A stretch of DNA of 64,000 bases from Hyphomicrobiales bacterium. GTDB taxonomy: Bacteria; Pseudomonadota; Alphaproteobacteria; Rhizobiales; JAJFHC01. The notes under the pieces are model-generated. The model did no database searches. It had not been told where the DNA came from and worked only from the letters and a program-made list of their open reading frames with translations. Position numbers and translations under genes: made by a program. Below, in pieces: positions 32,844 through 42,644 of this stretch; within the stretch, counting starts at the first letter, position 1, and each line of letters starts with the position of its first letter. The DNA lies in contig JAJFHC010000016.1 in assembly GCA_021775835.1 (NCBI GenBank), positions 62,001 to 126,000 of the forward strand, in the 5' to 3' direction.

Positions 32844-33674
32844 TCAGGAAGCAGCGGCACGCTCACCGTAATGAAGGATACTGCTGTCCCTGTTGCCGAC
32901 GACGCCGGGCTCTGGATTGTAGGAAAGGATTGCCAGCAGCCGGTCGCGGTTGCCGGTTACCCGGTTCACCCGATGCAACGAATAGTGTCCGCGAAACAGC
33001 ATCAGTGTCCCCGGCTCCATGGCGACCGAATGACAGCCTGTCATGTCGCCATCGAGGATGCGCGCCACGTCGTCGTAATTTTCATTCTCCTCGCTGCGAA
33101 CATGCGGCGCATACTGGAACTCACCGCCGCCTTCGGGGCTTTGCAACATAAGCGTCGTCGTCATGTTGCCGCGATCAAAGTGCCACTGCTGACAGCCGCC
33201 GGGCGGCATCACTGAAATATTGAGGGCCTGATATTTGTCGGCCCCCGGATAGAGCCTTTCGGACCCCAGGACCGCGCCCAGGAATTCCGCCATCAACGGA
33301 CTCTCATGGAGTGATTTGAGCGCCGACCCTTCAGGGATCAGATCGCCGGCCACCTGACCCAGGTTTCGTTCTCCTTGGCGCCGCAGGGGATGGTCTTCCG
33401 AGTATTTCGCCAGACCATCTGCCTGGTAGTTGAAGAAGTAAGGACTGGCTTCCGTCGGGCCACCATACGCCTGCGATGCCAGGTCCCGGGCTTCCGCAAC
33501 AATCCTCTGCAGACCACCCACACTCAGGAATTCAGGCAGACAACCACAGCCCCTTGCTGCCAGATCCGCCTTCACGTTTGCGATCATGGCATCGAACCCC
33601 GGCGTCCCGGTCTCGGTTACCGGATACCTGTCGAGGTTGATCAGTGACGCAACGTCAATTCCTTCTGTACTCAT
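32844..33674 (-). CDS. phytanoyl-CoA dioxygenase (PhyH)-like Fe(II)/2-oxoglutarate oxygenase
   Basis: 276 residues from ATG 33674, with a GGAG upstream; the longer frame into the TPP gene is an artefact. The iron-binding HxD lies in QQWHFDRGNMTT, and the distal His with the 2-oxoglutarate Arg in YSLHRVNRVTGNRDRLLAI. The family hydroxylates small acids, lipids or quaternary amines using O2. Between a TPP enzyme and a beta-hydroxyacid dehydrogenase, it may introduce the hydroxyl used by the latter; this is inference. Confidence 0.82.
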   Translation of the reverse strand: MSTEGIDVASLINLDRYPVTETGTPGFDAMIANVKADLAARGCGCLPEFLSVGGLQRIVAEARDLASQAYGGPTEASPYFFNYQADGLAKYSEDHPLRRQGERNLGQVAGDLIPEGSALKSLHESPLMAEFLGAVLGSERLYPGADKYQALNISVMPPGGCQQWHFDRGNMTTTLMLQSPEGGGEFQYAPHVRSEENENYDDVARILDGDMTGCHSVAMEPGTLMLFRGHYSLHRVNRVTGNRDRLLAILSYNPEPGVVGNRDSSILHYGERAAAS

Positions 33675-33741
33675 TGAGGGTCTCCGTGGATATGGGTTGC
33701 CTTGGCGATCTTGCGCCGGTTTCCAGTCGTCGGCAACAGGT

Positions 33742-35427
33742 TCATGGCGTCGGCGGCGACGAAAAAAGGTCCTTGCGCAAAGGGCTGAGCGCTGCCGGGT
33801 CGATCTTGACGTGAATGACTGACGGTGCGCCATGAGCAAGCGCTGCCTTGAGGGCATCGCCCAGCTCACCGGGCTTCTCCGCACAATAACCCTGCGCGCC
33901 ACAAAGCCTGGCGACTTGATCATAGGCCGGGCTGTCGATGTCCGCACCAAGCAGGCGGCCCCCGAAGAACGACTGCTGATAGGCTTTCTCCGCACCCCAG
34001 GCATTGTTGTCGAGGACGATGGCAGTCACCGGCAGTTCGTGGCGCACAGCCGTCGTCAGCTCTGTCATTGTAAATCCGAAGCCGCCATCGCCAAGAACCG
34101 CAATGACCGGTCTTTCAGGCGCCGCCGCCTTGGCACCGAGGGCTGCTGCATATCCAAAACCCACCAGACCGAAATCAAGAGGTGTTATCAGCCCGGGACA
34201 CTGGAAATGCGCCAGCCGGTCGGCGGCCTGCAGACAGGCATTGCCGGTATCGAGGGTCACGATGGCGTCTTCAGGCAGCCCGTTGCGGATCTCGCCAAGC
34301 GCGCGCCGGGGATGCATCGGGACACTCTCGTCGAACACTTCCTCAGCACGTTCCGCTTCAAGCGCTTCACGCTCGGTATTGAACCGTGCAAGCCAATCGC
34401 TCCAGGACGCACTGCTCAAGCCGGCATCAGATATGGCCCGAAGGAGCGCAGACGCGGTTTCACGCGCATCCGCCTGCAAACCCAGTGTCACAGGAAAATA
34501 CCGACCGATTGCGCTGGCTTCGATATCCACCTGGACGATGTCGGCGGTTGCCGAAACGTAGTCATGGCTGAAGAATGTGGAATTGAATGCCAACCGGGCG
34601 CCCAGGACGAGCAGCATATCGGCATCCCGGGTCAACCCGCTCGCAACCGGATTGCCACGCGGACCGGCCTGTCCCGCATACAGGGGATGGCCATGGGGCA
34701 TGACGTCGGCGTGGCCGGTTGACGTGACAACGGGCACCGGCAGGGCTTCCGCCAGCGCGCATAGGGCCGACGCACCACCGGACCACTTGAGCCCTCCGCC
34801 AGCGACAATGACCGGCTGCTTCGCCGCCTTCAGCAGGGCAACCGCTTTAGCAATCTGTTCAACCGACGGTGCTCCGGCTCGCGCAATTTCAACAGGTCCA
34901 ACGGCCGGTGGAGCAATATCTGCCGCAAACACATCGCGCGGCACATGGACCACCACCGGTCCACGGCGCCCGCTCATGGCAAGACGAATCGCATCACGCA
35001 ATATTTCCGGCAACCGTTCCGGATCAGTGACCAGAATTGAGCGCTTGCAAATCGGCGCAAACAACGCCACCTGATCGATCTCCTGAAATGTATCCTTGCC
35101 CAGGTCCCCACGGCTGATCGCGCCGGCAATGACAACCAATGGAGAATAGGCCAGATGAGCTTCAGCAACAGCAGTCGCCAGGTTGACGACGCCTGGCCCC
35201 GCCTGAGCGCCTAGGACGATGCCAGGCCCGCCGGTGATACGGGCGTAGGCATCCGCCATATGACCCGCGGCACGCTCGTCACGGGCGCCCACATAGGCGA
35301 TCTCCCCGCCCTTGTACATGGCATCGTACAACTCCAGCATGGACCCGCCCAACAGGCCGAAAACCGTTTTGATACCCTGGTCGCGCAGCACACGGTAGAC
35401 GGCGTCCCCGGCATTGATTTTGTTCAT
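33742..35427 (-). CDS. thiamine pyrophosphate enzyme, acetolactate synthase-like
   Basis: 561 residues; its start overlaps the amidase stop by 4 bp. Three-domain ThDP fold: N-terminal PYR domain with catalytic Glu in GARDERAAGHMADAYARI, central domain, and C-terminal PP domain with the TPP/Mg motif from GDGGFGFTMTEL to DNNAWG. There is no regulatory small subunit nearby and the flanking genes are catabolic, so it is more likely a decarboxylase, carboligase or lyase for a 2-oxoacid than the biosynthetic IlvB. Sulfoacetaldehyde acetyltransferase-, oxalyl- or benzoylformate-type activities are all possible. Confidence 0.85.
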   Translation of the reverse strand: MNKINAGDAVYRVLRDQGIKTVFGLLGGSMLELYDAMYKGGEIAYVGARDERAAGHMADAYARITGGPGIVLGAQAGPGVVNLATAVAEAHLAYSPLVVIAGAISRGDLGKDTFQEIDQVALFAPICKRSILVTDPERLPEILRDAIRLAMSGRRGPVVVHVPRDVFAADIAPPAVGPVEIARAGAPSVEQIAKAVALLKAAKQPVIVAGGGLKWSGGASALCALAEALPVPVVTSTGHADVMPHGHPLYAGQAGPRGNPVASGLTRDADMLLVLGARLAFNSTFFSHDYVSATADIVQVDIEASAIGRYFPVTLGLQADARETASALLRAISDAGLSSASWSDWLARFNTEREALEAERAEEVFDESVPMHPRRALGEIRNGLPEDAIVTLDTGNACLQAADRLAHFQCPGLITPLDFGLVGFGYAAALGAKAAAPERPVIAVLGDGGFGFTMTELTTAVRHELPVTAIVLDNNAWGAEKAYQQSFFGGRLLGADIDSPAYDQVARLCGAQGYCAEKPGELGDALKAALAHGAPSVIHVKIDPAALSPLRKDLFSSPPTP

Positions 35428-36803
35428 GGCAGTTCCGCCTTATGTTGTGACTGAATGGCATGGGCGCACTGCAGAACACGGGCGTCTGCGCCTTTGGGTC
35501 CGAGGATCTGCAGGCCTGCCGGCATACCATCCGCAGTTCTGCCGAACGGGACCGAAATGGCCGGCAAGTCCAGCAGCGGCGTCAGTTCCACGGGCCGCCA
35601 GTCCTCTGTGATTTCCTGAAAACCAAGATCGGCCGGGTAAGCCAGACCAGATGTGCTCGGCCACACCATCAGGTGATAGGTTTCGAAGAACCTTACGATC
35701 CGCTCCCAGGCCAGGGTTCGCACATGCTGGGCTCTGACCACATCATCCACTGTCATCTTTCGGGCCGCGGCAAGAATGCCTTTTAGTTCAGGTCCATACA
35801 GTGCCGGATCGGACGCCAGATACACCTCTGTTTGCAATGCGCACAGGTTACGCGCGACACGGTGCGCCTCCATCAGGCCGGAGATTTCCGGCATGTCGTC
35901 ACGCACATCGCAACCCATCGACTGGAGCACGCGTCTGGCAGGCGCCAGCGTTTCGATGACATGCCGGTCGGTCGTCGCCCCGCCCGGGGTCATGCACCAG
36001 GCTACACGCAGATCGTCCGGCATTGATTTGCGGCTTGCCGCGCTGAAATCCAAATCCGACATCTTCAGCGGAGCGGCCGCACTGGGCCTTGCCATGATGT
36101 TCAGGAGAAGCGCTACATCTTCCACCGTGCGTGCCATGGGACCGGGTGTGTGCAGTCCATCGAACGGGGTTGGACTCGGCGCCAGGGGTACGAGCCCTCC
36201 GCTCGGTCTGAAGCCGACAACGCCGCACCAGGCTGCAGGTGCCCGCAACGAACCTCCCAGATCACTTCCATCGCACAGAGCCGCCATACCGGCTGCCAAC
36301 GCAGCGGCGGAACCACCGGAGCTTCCAGCCACCGTGCGCGACACGTCATGGGGGTTCCGGGTTGTCCCGGCAACGAGATTCGAGGTCTGCCCGCTGAAAG
36401 CAAACTCCGGCGTGTTGGTCTTGCCAAGGATGACACCGCCGGCCTCGCGAATGCGTTCAACATGAAGCGCGTCACGCTCAGGCACATGTTGTTCAAATGA
36501 CTTTGACCCGAAGGTGGTTCGAAGGTCGGCGGTCTGAAAAATGTCCTTTATCGCAACCGGCACACCATGCAACGGGCCGGCGAATTCTCCCCGCCCGGCC
36601 CGGTCGTCCAATGTCTGTGCAACCTCGCGAGCTTTCTCCAGATCAAGCGTAATGAAGGCGCCGATGTCACTCTCGACCTGCTCGATCCGGGTAACGTGAG
36701 CGTCGAGGACTTCCACAGCCGAGACCTCGCGCTCACGAAGCCTGCGCGCCAGGTGCACGGCGGACGCGTCACATAAATTTGTCTGATCTTCGGCGAGAGT
36801 CAT
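35424..36803 (-). CDS. amidase-signature hydrolase
   Basis: 459 residues from ATG 36803, directly after the upstream TAA; the longer frame is rejected. The Ser-cisSer-Lys triad is visible: Lys in GVPVAIKDIFQTADLRT, cis-Ser and Ser in AGSSGGSAAALAAGM, with the GSDLGGSLRAPAAWCGVVG core. It hydrolyses an amide in the cytoplasm. In the operon with an MttB-like methyltransferase and an amine-dehydrogenase-like enzyme, a nitrogenous or amide-containing substrate seems likely. Confidence 0.9.
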   Translation of the reverse strand: MTLAEDQTNLCDASAVHLARRLREREVSAVEVLDAHVTRIEQVESDIGAFITLDLEKAREVAQTLDDRAGRGEFAGPLHGVPVAIKDIFQTADLRTTFGSKSFEQHVPERDALHVERIREAGGVILGKTNTPEFAFSGQTSNLVAGTTRNPHDVSRTVAGSSGGSAAALAAGMAALCDGSDLGGSLRAPAAWCGVVGFRPSGGLVPLAPSPTPFDGLHTPGPMARTVEDVALLLNIMARPSAAAPLKMSDLDFSAASRKSMPDDLRVAWCMTPGGATTDRHVIETLAPARRVLQSMGCDVRDDMPEISGLMEAHRVARNLCALQTEVYLASDPALYGPELKGILAAARKMTVDDVVRAQHVRTLAWERIVRFFETYHLMVWPSTSGLAYPADLGFQEITEDWRPVELTPLLDLPAISVPFGRTADGMPAGLQILGPKGADARVLQCAHAIQSQHKAELP

Positions 36804-36807
36804 CTGT

Positions 36808-38757
36808 TTACGCACTCCGCCCGGCGAGCAGGCCTTCGTAGACCGCTTCTTCGGCTGTCCGCGGCGACACACAATCGCCAATGCTCGTCAGGTTCACATT
36901 CATGTCGGCAAGTTCTGACTCAAGGGCATTATCCGCCGCATGACCAAGTGCCAGGACAAGGGTATCGGCGTTTTCACAAAGTATGGGATCACCGGACAGC
37001 GTGTCCTGAAAATAGATCGTGTCTTCATCCACCCCGAACAGGCGGGCGTGAGTCCTGATCTCCACGCCGAGCTTGTGCAACCGGCCCACATAATGATTAC
37101 GCGTGTAAAGCTGCAAGGTCTCACCAGCGAGCGCTGCATTGCAGCACAGCCGGACCGCACAACCCGCCGTCGCCAGTTGCTCGGCCAGGCCTATGCCGAT
37201 CCAGTCCGCGCGCCAGTCTGCAATCACCACACGACTGCCGGTGTTGGCGCGACCTTCAAGCACGTCCCAGGCCGTCACCACGTGCGCACTTTCCACACCG
37301 TCAAAATCAGGCTGATACGGTTTGGCGCCGGTTGCCACAACGACAAGGTCGGGATTGCGCTCGGCGACCAGATCGGGGGTGACCATAATCCCGCGCTCCA
37401 CGGCAACCCCTGCGTTCACCATTTCACGCTCAAGGTTGCCGACAATGCCGCCGAACTCCTCCCGGCCGGGCAACTTACAGGCCAATCGGGCCTGGCCGCC
37501 GAGATGGGCGTCCGCTTCGCACAACGTCACATCGTGCCCTCGTTCGGCGGCAATGGCAGCGCACTTCATGCCTCCGGGTCCACCGCCGATGACCAGAACG
37601 TTTTTGCGTTTCGCGATCGGTGGCAGGATTGAGAAATCAAGTTCCCGCCCGGTTTCCGGATGCTGGATGCACGAAATTCCAAGTCCCTTGTGGGCCCGGC
37701 CGATACAGGCTTGGTTGCAGCCGATACAGGCGCGAATGTCATCCGTCGCACCAGTCCTGGCCTTGGCCGGCATTGCCGGATCGCAGATCAACGCCCGGGT
37801 CATGCCGCAAAGGTCTGCTTGGCCCTGGGCGATCACCTGTTCTGCCACCTGCGGCTGGTTCACCCGGCCGGTCACGATCACCGGGATCTCGACTGCAGAT
37901 TTGATCGCAGCCGCCAGTGGTGCGGCATAGGCATGGTCAAGCCCCATGGGCGGCACGATGTGAACCGATCCGCCCAGACTGGCCGACGTCCCCGCAACAA
38001 CACTGAGATAGTCGACATCTCCGGCAATATCCTTGCAGATGTCGAGCATCTCGTCATCGTTCAGGCCATCGGCATCCATTTCCGATCCAGATATGCGCAA
38101 TCCCACCGCCCGGCCATCCGCGGCCTGCCGGACAGCATCGGCGGTTTCCCGGACAAATTTCATGCGTCCGGCGAAATCCCCGCCATAATTATCGTCACGA
38201 AGATTGACGCGCGGGTTCAGGAACTGTGCCGGGAGGTAGCCATGGCTGGCGACGATTTCGAAACCATCGAATCCGGCCTCGGAGAGAATGGCTGCTGTCT
38301 TGCCATACCCGGCAATGATCTCCTCGATCAACGAAACAGGCATTGGCTTGGGCATGATGTGGAAACGTTCATTGGGCACCGCTGAGGGCGCCCAGGCCAC
38401 TGGCAGCATGCCGCCCCAGGCTGACAGGATCTCACGCCCGGGGTGAAACAACTGGGCAAATATTCTTGTGCCATGCGCATGGCACGCATCCACGAGTTTT
38501 GCATAGTCAGGAACGACATCCCGATCCGAGGCCTTGAGCAGATCTCGTGAAAATCCGGCAGTCTCGTGAACCGCCACGATTTCCGTCACGATTAGCCCTG
38601 CCCCACCCTTCGCCCGCGCAGCGTGATAGGCGACCAGCCGTTCGTCGGGAGATCCGTCCGACAGGTATGTATGGTGACCGGTGGAAACGATCCTGTTGGG
38701 AATCACGCAGCTTCCGATCTCGATCTGGGAAAACAGATGCGGAAACATTGATGTCAC
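36808..38757 (-). CDS. FMN/FAD/4Fe-4S oxidoreductase (dienoyl-CoA reductase / trimethylamine dehydrogenase type)
   Basis: 649 residues. The GTG start at 38757 overlaps the upstream TGA (GTGA); an ATG at 38748 is the alternative. The N-terminal Old-Yellow-Enzyme TIM barrel (residues 1-340) binds FMN. The cluster motif CIGCNQACIGRAHKGLGISC binds one 4Fe-4S. The C-terminal half holds an FAD/NAD-binding Rossmann domain, VLVIGGGPGGMKCAAIAAE. The family includes trimethylamine and dimethylamine dehydrogenases, 2,4-dienoyl-CoA reductase and the histamine and stachydrine demethylation enzymes. Coupling to the MttB-like gene favours an N-methyl amine or betaine substrate. Confidence 0.9.
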   Translation of the reverse strand: MTSMFPHLFSQIEIGSCVIPNRIVSTGHHTYLSDGSPDERLVAYHAARAKGGAGLIVTEIVAVHETAGFSRDLLKASDRDVVPDYAKLVDACHAHGTRIFAQLFHPGREILSAWGGMLPVAWAPSAVPNERFHIMPKPMPVSLIEEIIAGYGKTAAILSEAGFDGFEIVASHGYLPAQFLNPRVNLRDDNYGGDFAGRMKFVRETADAVRQAADGRAVGLRISGSEMDADGLNDDEMLDICKDIAGDVDYLSVVAGTSASLGGSVHIVPPMGLDHAYAAPLAAAIKSAVEIPVIVTGRVNQPQVAEQVIAQGQADLCGMTRALICDPAMPAKARTGATDDIRACIGCNQACIGRAHKGLGISCIQHPETGRELDFSILPPIAKRKNVLVIGGGPGGMKCAAIAAERGHDVTLCEADAHLGGQARLACKLPGREEFGGIVGNLEREMVNAGVAVERGIMVTPDLVAERNPDLVVVATGAKPYQPDFDGVESAHVVTAWDVLEGRANTGSRVVIADWRADWIGIGLAEQLATAGCAVRLCCNAALAGETLQLYTRNHYVGRLHKLGVEIRTHARLFGVDEDTIYFQDTLSGDPILCENADTLVLALGHAADNALESELADMNVNLTSIGDCVSPRTAEEAVYEGLLAGRSA

Positions 38758-40313
38758 CCGGCCCGGCCGATATCGCTGCGCGATAGCAGCATGTCGCAGG
38801 ACTGACGCAACGCGAGATCGGTCGCGTCACTGAGATGATCGGGATAGTGGGATTGCAACACGTCCCTGGTGTGTTGGATGGCTTGCGCGCGCACATCCCT
38901 TGAGCCGTCGGCTTCCCAGTCCGAAGGGGTGCGCCGGTCACTGACGACCGGGTAAAAATAGTCCGACTTCATGCGGGCAAGTGTCTGGGCGTGACCGAGA
39001 TAATGTCCTTCGCCATGACAGATATCCGCAATGACTTCGGCGGCAATCGTCTCGGCGTCCACCTCAACGCCGCGCACCGAACGCAGTATGTTTCCAAGCA
39101 TGTCGTTGTCGACAACGTAGGATTCCAGAGCGCAACCGAGCAGGCTGGCCTGCATACCACAGGCCTGGGTAATCAGGTTGGAGCCGGCATGGGCGGCCAG
39201 GCTCACGGCCAGGCACTTTTCCGACCCATGTTGCGCATCGGCAACCTTGGCGTCGGTAATACCGGCAATCGAGCTTGTTGGCAGATCGTAGTACCGACCC
39301 ATCTGGGCGGCTGCCGCCATCAATATGGCCTGCTCGCCACCGCCGCCTGACATGGCGCCGGTTCGCAAATCGGCAACGAGCGGTTTTGGCGCAAAGATGA
39401 CTGAAGCTTCAGGGTCCACAAGGCGGGCAAAGACAAATCCTGCCAGTGTCTCCGCAACGGCCTGAACCAGCGAACCGGCAATTGTGGCCGGACTCGTGGC
39501 GCCCGCCTGACCGGCGGAAATGATCTGGACCGGAAATCCAGCGAGGACGGCAGCTTCAATGGTCGCCATGGCTTCTTCTGCAAACCGCATGGGCGGCACC
39601 ACATGACAGACCATGATGGTCATGAACGGCCTCGCCCGAAACGCCGATTCGCCGCCAGCTACCGCATAACACAAGGCGGCAATGTCACGTATGTGTGCCG
39701 GGTCGGAACAACTGATGCAAACGTGCTTCGCCGTACCCGCCGTGACGGCGTAAGCGGTATTGATGTCGAGTGCGTAAGGGTCCGGAGCATCGGTCGCCAC
39801 CATCGAACGGCTAAAGACATGAACATTGTCCAGTGTATCGACCAGACGGGCCGCGTCATAAAGATCCTTCGTTGTCGAACTCCGGTAGGCGCCTGTGTTC
39901 AGATCGACAATACTCGGCGATGCACCTCCGGACCCGAAATGGACCCGCGCCCCGGACAGGTCAACATCCAGTTCCGCGCGCTGGCCGCAAAGCACAACGT
40001 CACGGCGCGCACCTTTAATGCATTCCAGCACAAGATTACGCGGAAACAGCAACCTGCCATCTTCCGTGACGGAGCCGCCTCGTGCCGTGACCTTTTCAAC
40101 AGTTGAGGGAATTGCCTGGCTGAGCCCCAGGGATTCGAGCAGATGCAGTGTCGCTTCGTGAACAGCGGCGGTTTCAACGTCTGAAAGGGGTTTGTATCGT
40201 CCACCTACGACACCTGGCCAGACCGCGGCGGGGCCGACCGAATCCTCACCTTCAACTCTGGCAGCGCGCCCTCGCCGGGTCCGTCTCTCCTGCACCGCTG
40301 CTTGTTCCTTCAT
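38754..40313 (-). CDS. MttB-family (non-pyrrolysine) methyltransferase
   Basis: 519 residues from ATG 40313, preceded by AGGA; a more upstream ATG at 40337 lacks a good site. The sequence matches the trimethylamine methyltransferase superfamily: VHFGSGGASPSIVDLNTGAYR, the repeated ADAQHGSEKCLA segment, and the C-terminal EGHYLGHAQTLARMKSDYFYP. There is no in-frame amber codon, so it belongs to the non-pyrrolysine branch, whose known members demethylate glycine betaine, proline betaine or carnitine and pass the methyl group to a corrinoid protein. No corrinoid protein or reductive activator is seen in this window, so partners must lie elsewhere or the chemistry differs. It heads the seven-gene minus-strand operon. 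Confidence 0.9.
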   Translation of the reverse strand: MKEQAAVQERRTRRGRAARVEGEDSVGPAAVWPGVVGGRYKPLSDVETAAVHEATLHLLESLGLSQAIPSTVEKVTARGGSVTEDGRLLFPRNLVLECIKGARRDVVLCGQRAELDVDLSGARVHFGSGGASPSIVDLNTGAYRSSTTKDLYDAARLVDTLDNVHVFSRSMVATDAPDPYALDINTAYAVTAGTAKHVCISCSDPAHIRDIAALCYAVAGGESAFRARPFMTIMVCHVVPPMRFAEEAMATIEAAVLAGFPVQIISAGQAGATSPATIAGSLVQAVAETLAGFVFARLVDPEASVIFAPKPLVADLRTGAMSGGGGEQAILMAAAAQMGRYYDLPTSSIAGITDAKVADAQHGSEKCLAVSLAAHAGSNLITQACGMQASLLGCALESYVVDNDMLGNILRSVRGVEVDAETIAAEVIADICHGEGHYLGHAQTLARMKSDYFYPVVSDRRTPSDWEADGSRDVRAQAIQHTRDVLQSHYPDHLSDATDLALRQSCDMLLSRSDIGRAG

Positions 40314-40369
40314 CAGGCTGATCCTGTCTGAATACACACGCCGTCAGGTCGTCTTTACAAGTGTGTTCA

Positions 40370-40381
40370 ATTGTATACAAT
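40370..40381. promoter_or_regulatory. palindromic operator candidate for the GntR/FCD regulator
   Basis: ATTGTATACAAT is a perfect 12-bp palindrome in the 109-bp gap between the divergent MttB-like and TcuA-like genes. Its GTATAC core with flanking TTG/CAA is typical of sites bound by FCD-type GntR regulators, and such a regulator is encoded at 41940. It could control both operons. Confidence 0.6.
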
Positions 40382-40422
40382 CTTGCGTGAAGTCGACCGG
40401 TTTGGCAAGAGACAATTGATAG

Positions 40423-41943
40423 ATGGAAATCAGCAAGAACCTTCCGGACACCGTGGATGTGGTCGTCGTCGGTGGCGGCAATGCGGCACTATGTGCGGCC
40501 CTTTCAGCCCGTGAAAGTGGTGCCAGCGTCCTCGTATTGGAACGCGCGCCCGAAGACGAAGCCGGCGGCAACAGCCGTTTCACGGCCGGCGCCATTCGGT
40601 GCGTCTATGACGGGGTCGATGACCTGCGGACCCTGATGCCCGACCTCACCGACGATGAGGTCGCGAGGACTGACTTCGGCACCTACACACAAGAGCAATT
40701 CTTCGACGACATGGGGCGCATCACCGAGTACCGGTGCAATCCGGACCTTACCGAACTGCTGGTGACACGCAGCCGCGAGACACTGTTATGGATGCGCTCC
40801 AAGGGCATCCGCTTCCAGCCGATCTGGGGACGACAGGCCTTCAAGGTGGATGGCCGTTTCAAGTTCTGGGGTGGATTGACAGTGGAGTCCTGGGGCGGCG
40901 GTCCGGGACTCGTCGACGGTCTGACGACTGCCGCCCAAAAAGCGGGAATTCAGATCTGCTATCGCGCCCGCGCGCTCACCCTCGAGGCCGAAGCACAAGG
41001 GGTGTCCGGTGTAAGGGTCAAACACGACGGCGCAGTGCACCACGTAAAGGCTGGTGCGGTAATCCTGGCGTCAGGCGGTTTCGAAGCCAATCACGAATGG
41101 CGCACGCGTTACCTAGGGCCGGGATGGGACCTCGCCAAGGTCCGTGGCTCACGGTTCAATACCGGAGACGGCATCCGCATGGCCCTCGACATCGGCGCGG
41201 CCTCCTACGGCCACTGGTCGGGCTCGCATGCGGTCGGCTGGGATCTCAACGCACCCGAATTCGGGGATCTTGCTGTCGGCGACGGCTTCCAGAAACACTC
41301 CTACCCGTTCGCGATCATGATCAACGCCAAGGGTGAGCGGTTTGTCGACGAGGGTGCGGATTTCCGCAACTACACCTACGCGAAGTACGGCGCCGTCATC
41401 CTGCAGCAACCGGGTCAGTTCGCCTGGCAGATTTTCGACAGCAAGGTGACCCACCTGCAACGTGACGAGTACCGCATTCGTGAAGTCACGAAGGTTCAGG
41501 CCGATACCCTGGAGGAACTCTTGTCGAAACTCGAAGGCGTCGACGCCGGACACGCCCTTGCGACAATTGAGGAATACAACGCTGCCGTTCAGCACGACAC
41601 CCCCTTCAACCCCAACATCAAGGATGGCCGGGGCACTGACGGCCTAGCGATCCCCAAGTCGAACTGGGCCAACACCATCGACGAACCGCCCTTCGAGGCC
41701 TTCGCCGTCACCTGCGGCATTACCTTCACCTTCGGAGGGTTGAGAATCGACACCATCGGCAATGTGCTTGACTCGGACCTTGACCCCATCCCCGGCCTTT
41801 ATGCCGCCGGCGAACTCGTTGGCGGACTTTTCTATTTCAACTATCCTGGCGGCACGGGCCTTATGGCCGGTTCAGTCTTTGGCCGGCTCGCCGGTGCATC
41901 GGCAGCAGCGTCGCTCGAGACAATTGCCGGAGCGGCTGAATGA
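40423..41943 (+). CDS. FAD-dependent dehydrogenase, TcuA / fumarate-reductase flavoprotein family
   Basis: 506 residues, soluble. The N-terminal dinucleotide-binding motif is DVVVVGGGNAALCAALSARE. Further hallmarks are FTAGAIRCVYDGVDDLR, VILASGGFEAN and the C-terminal FAD contact GTGLMAGSVFGR. It resembles tricarballylate dehydrogenase TcuA (oxidation of a tricarboxylate to the unsaturated acid) and related 3-ketosteroid or fumarate reductase flavoproteins. No TcuB-like electron-transfer partner is adjacent. It shares the operon with a GntR regulator and an aldehyde dehydrogenase and is divergent from the catabolic operon. Confidence 0.85.
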   Translation: MEISKNLPDTVDVVVVGGGNAALCAALSARESGASVLVLERAPEDEAGGNSRFTAGAIRCVYDGVDDLRTLMPDLTDDEVARTDFGTYTQEQFFDDMGRITEYRCNPDLTELLVTRSRETLLWMRSKGIRFQPIWGRQAFKVDGRFKFWGGLTVESWGGGPGLVDGLTTAAQKAGIQICYRARALTLEAEAQGVSGVRVKHDGAVHHVKAGAVILASGGFEANHEWRTRYLGPGWDLAKVRGSRFNTGDGIRMALDIGAASYGHWSGSHAVGWDLNAPEFGDLAVGDGFQKHSYPFAIMINAKGERFVDEGADFRNYTYAKYGAVILQQPGQFAWQIFDSKVTHLQRDEYRIREVTKVQADTLEELLSKLEGVDAGHALATIEEYNAAVQHDTPFNPNIKDGRGTDGLAIPKSNWANTIDEPPFEAFAVTCGITFTFGGLRIDTIGNVLDSDLDPIPGLYAAGELVGGLFYFNYPGGTGLMAGSVFGRLAGASAAASLETIAGAAE

Positions 41944-42644
41944 ATGCCAAGGTCGTTCCCATTACGGTCAAGAAGCGGCAAGGCAAGAGCCAGGGCAACA
42001 CAAACCGGTCCCGCGCCGATGATGTCAGCAATCACATTCGCGAAGCCATTCGGACCGGACGTTATGCCCCCGGTGAGCGCATCCGGGAAACCGAGGTAGC
42101 CTCCTGGCTCGGCGTTTCCCGCACACCGGTGCGCGAAGCCCTGCGGCGTCTAGAGTCGGAGGGCCTTTTGGGATTTGAGTCCTGGCGTGGCGTTGTCGTG
42201 GCGAAACTCGACCGCCAGCAGGTCAGCGAACTCTATGCTATGCGCGAGGTCCTCGAAGGTGCTGCTGCAAGGCTCGCCGCCCGACACATCGACGACGCCG
42301 AAATCGAAGTACTGAGCATGTTGCTCGACCGGGCGGACGCGGCGGCAAACGCACCCGACAAACTGGCAGCGGTCAACCGCCAGTTTCACGAGACCATCTA
42401 TGCCGCCGCCCATAACCGCTACCTGCTGCAAACACTGGAGCAACTGCGCAACGCCCTGGCGCTCCTGCGCGGAACGACTTTTGCCGTTCCCGGTCGGGCG
42501 GGCGTCGCCGCACAAGAGCACCGACAGATCGTCGAAGAGATCCGGAACCGCGACCCGGACCGGGCCGAAGAAGCGGCAAGGTCCCACATTGCTGCTGCCC
42601 ATCGGGCCCGTCTTCGGCTGATGATTGAAGAGGATGAAACATGA
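41940..42644 (+). CDS. GntR-family transcriptional regulator, FCD subfamily
   Basis: 234 residues. The ATG overlaps the flavoprotein stop in an ATGA. An N-terminal winged helix (residues 20-90, RIRETEVASWLGVSRTPVRE) is followed by a helical FCD ligand-binding domain with candidate metal-binding histidines in RQFHETIYAAAH, EHRQIVEE and ARSHIAAAH. FadR/VanR-type proteins of this kind usually repress catabolic operons and release in the presence of a carboxylic acid. The palindrome at 40370 is its likely target. Confidence 0.92.
   Translation: MNAKVVPITVKKRQGKSQGNTNRSRADDVSNHIREAIRTGRYAPGERIRETEVASWLGVSRTPVREALRRLESEGLLGFESWRGVVVAKLDRQQVSELYAMREVLEGAAARLAARHIDDAEIEVLSMLLDRADAAANAPDKLAAVNRQFHETIYAAAHNRYLLQTLEQLRNALALLRGTTFAVPGRAGVAAQEHRQIVEEIRNRDPDRAEEAARSHIAAAHRARLRLMIEEDET

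Noticed and set aside
33675..34004. 110-residue N-terminal extension of the PhyH-like protein
   Set aside because: It overlaps the TPP enzyme gene and ATG 33674 has a ribosome-binding site.
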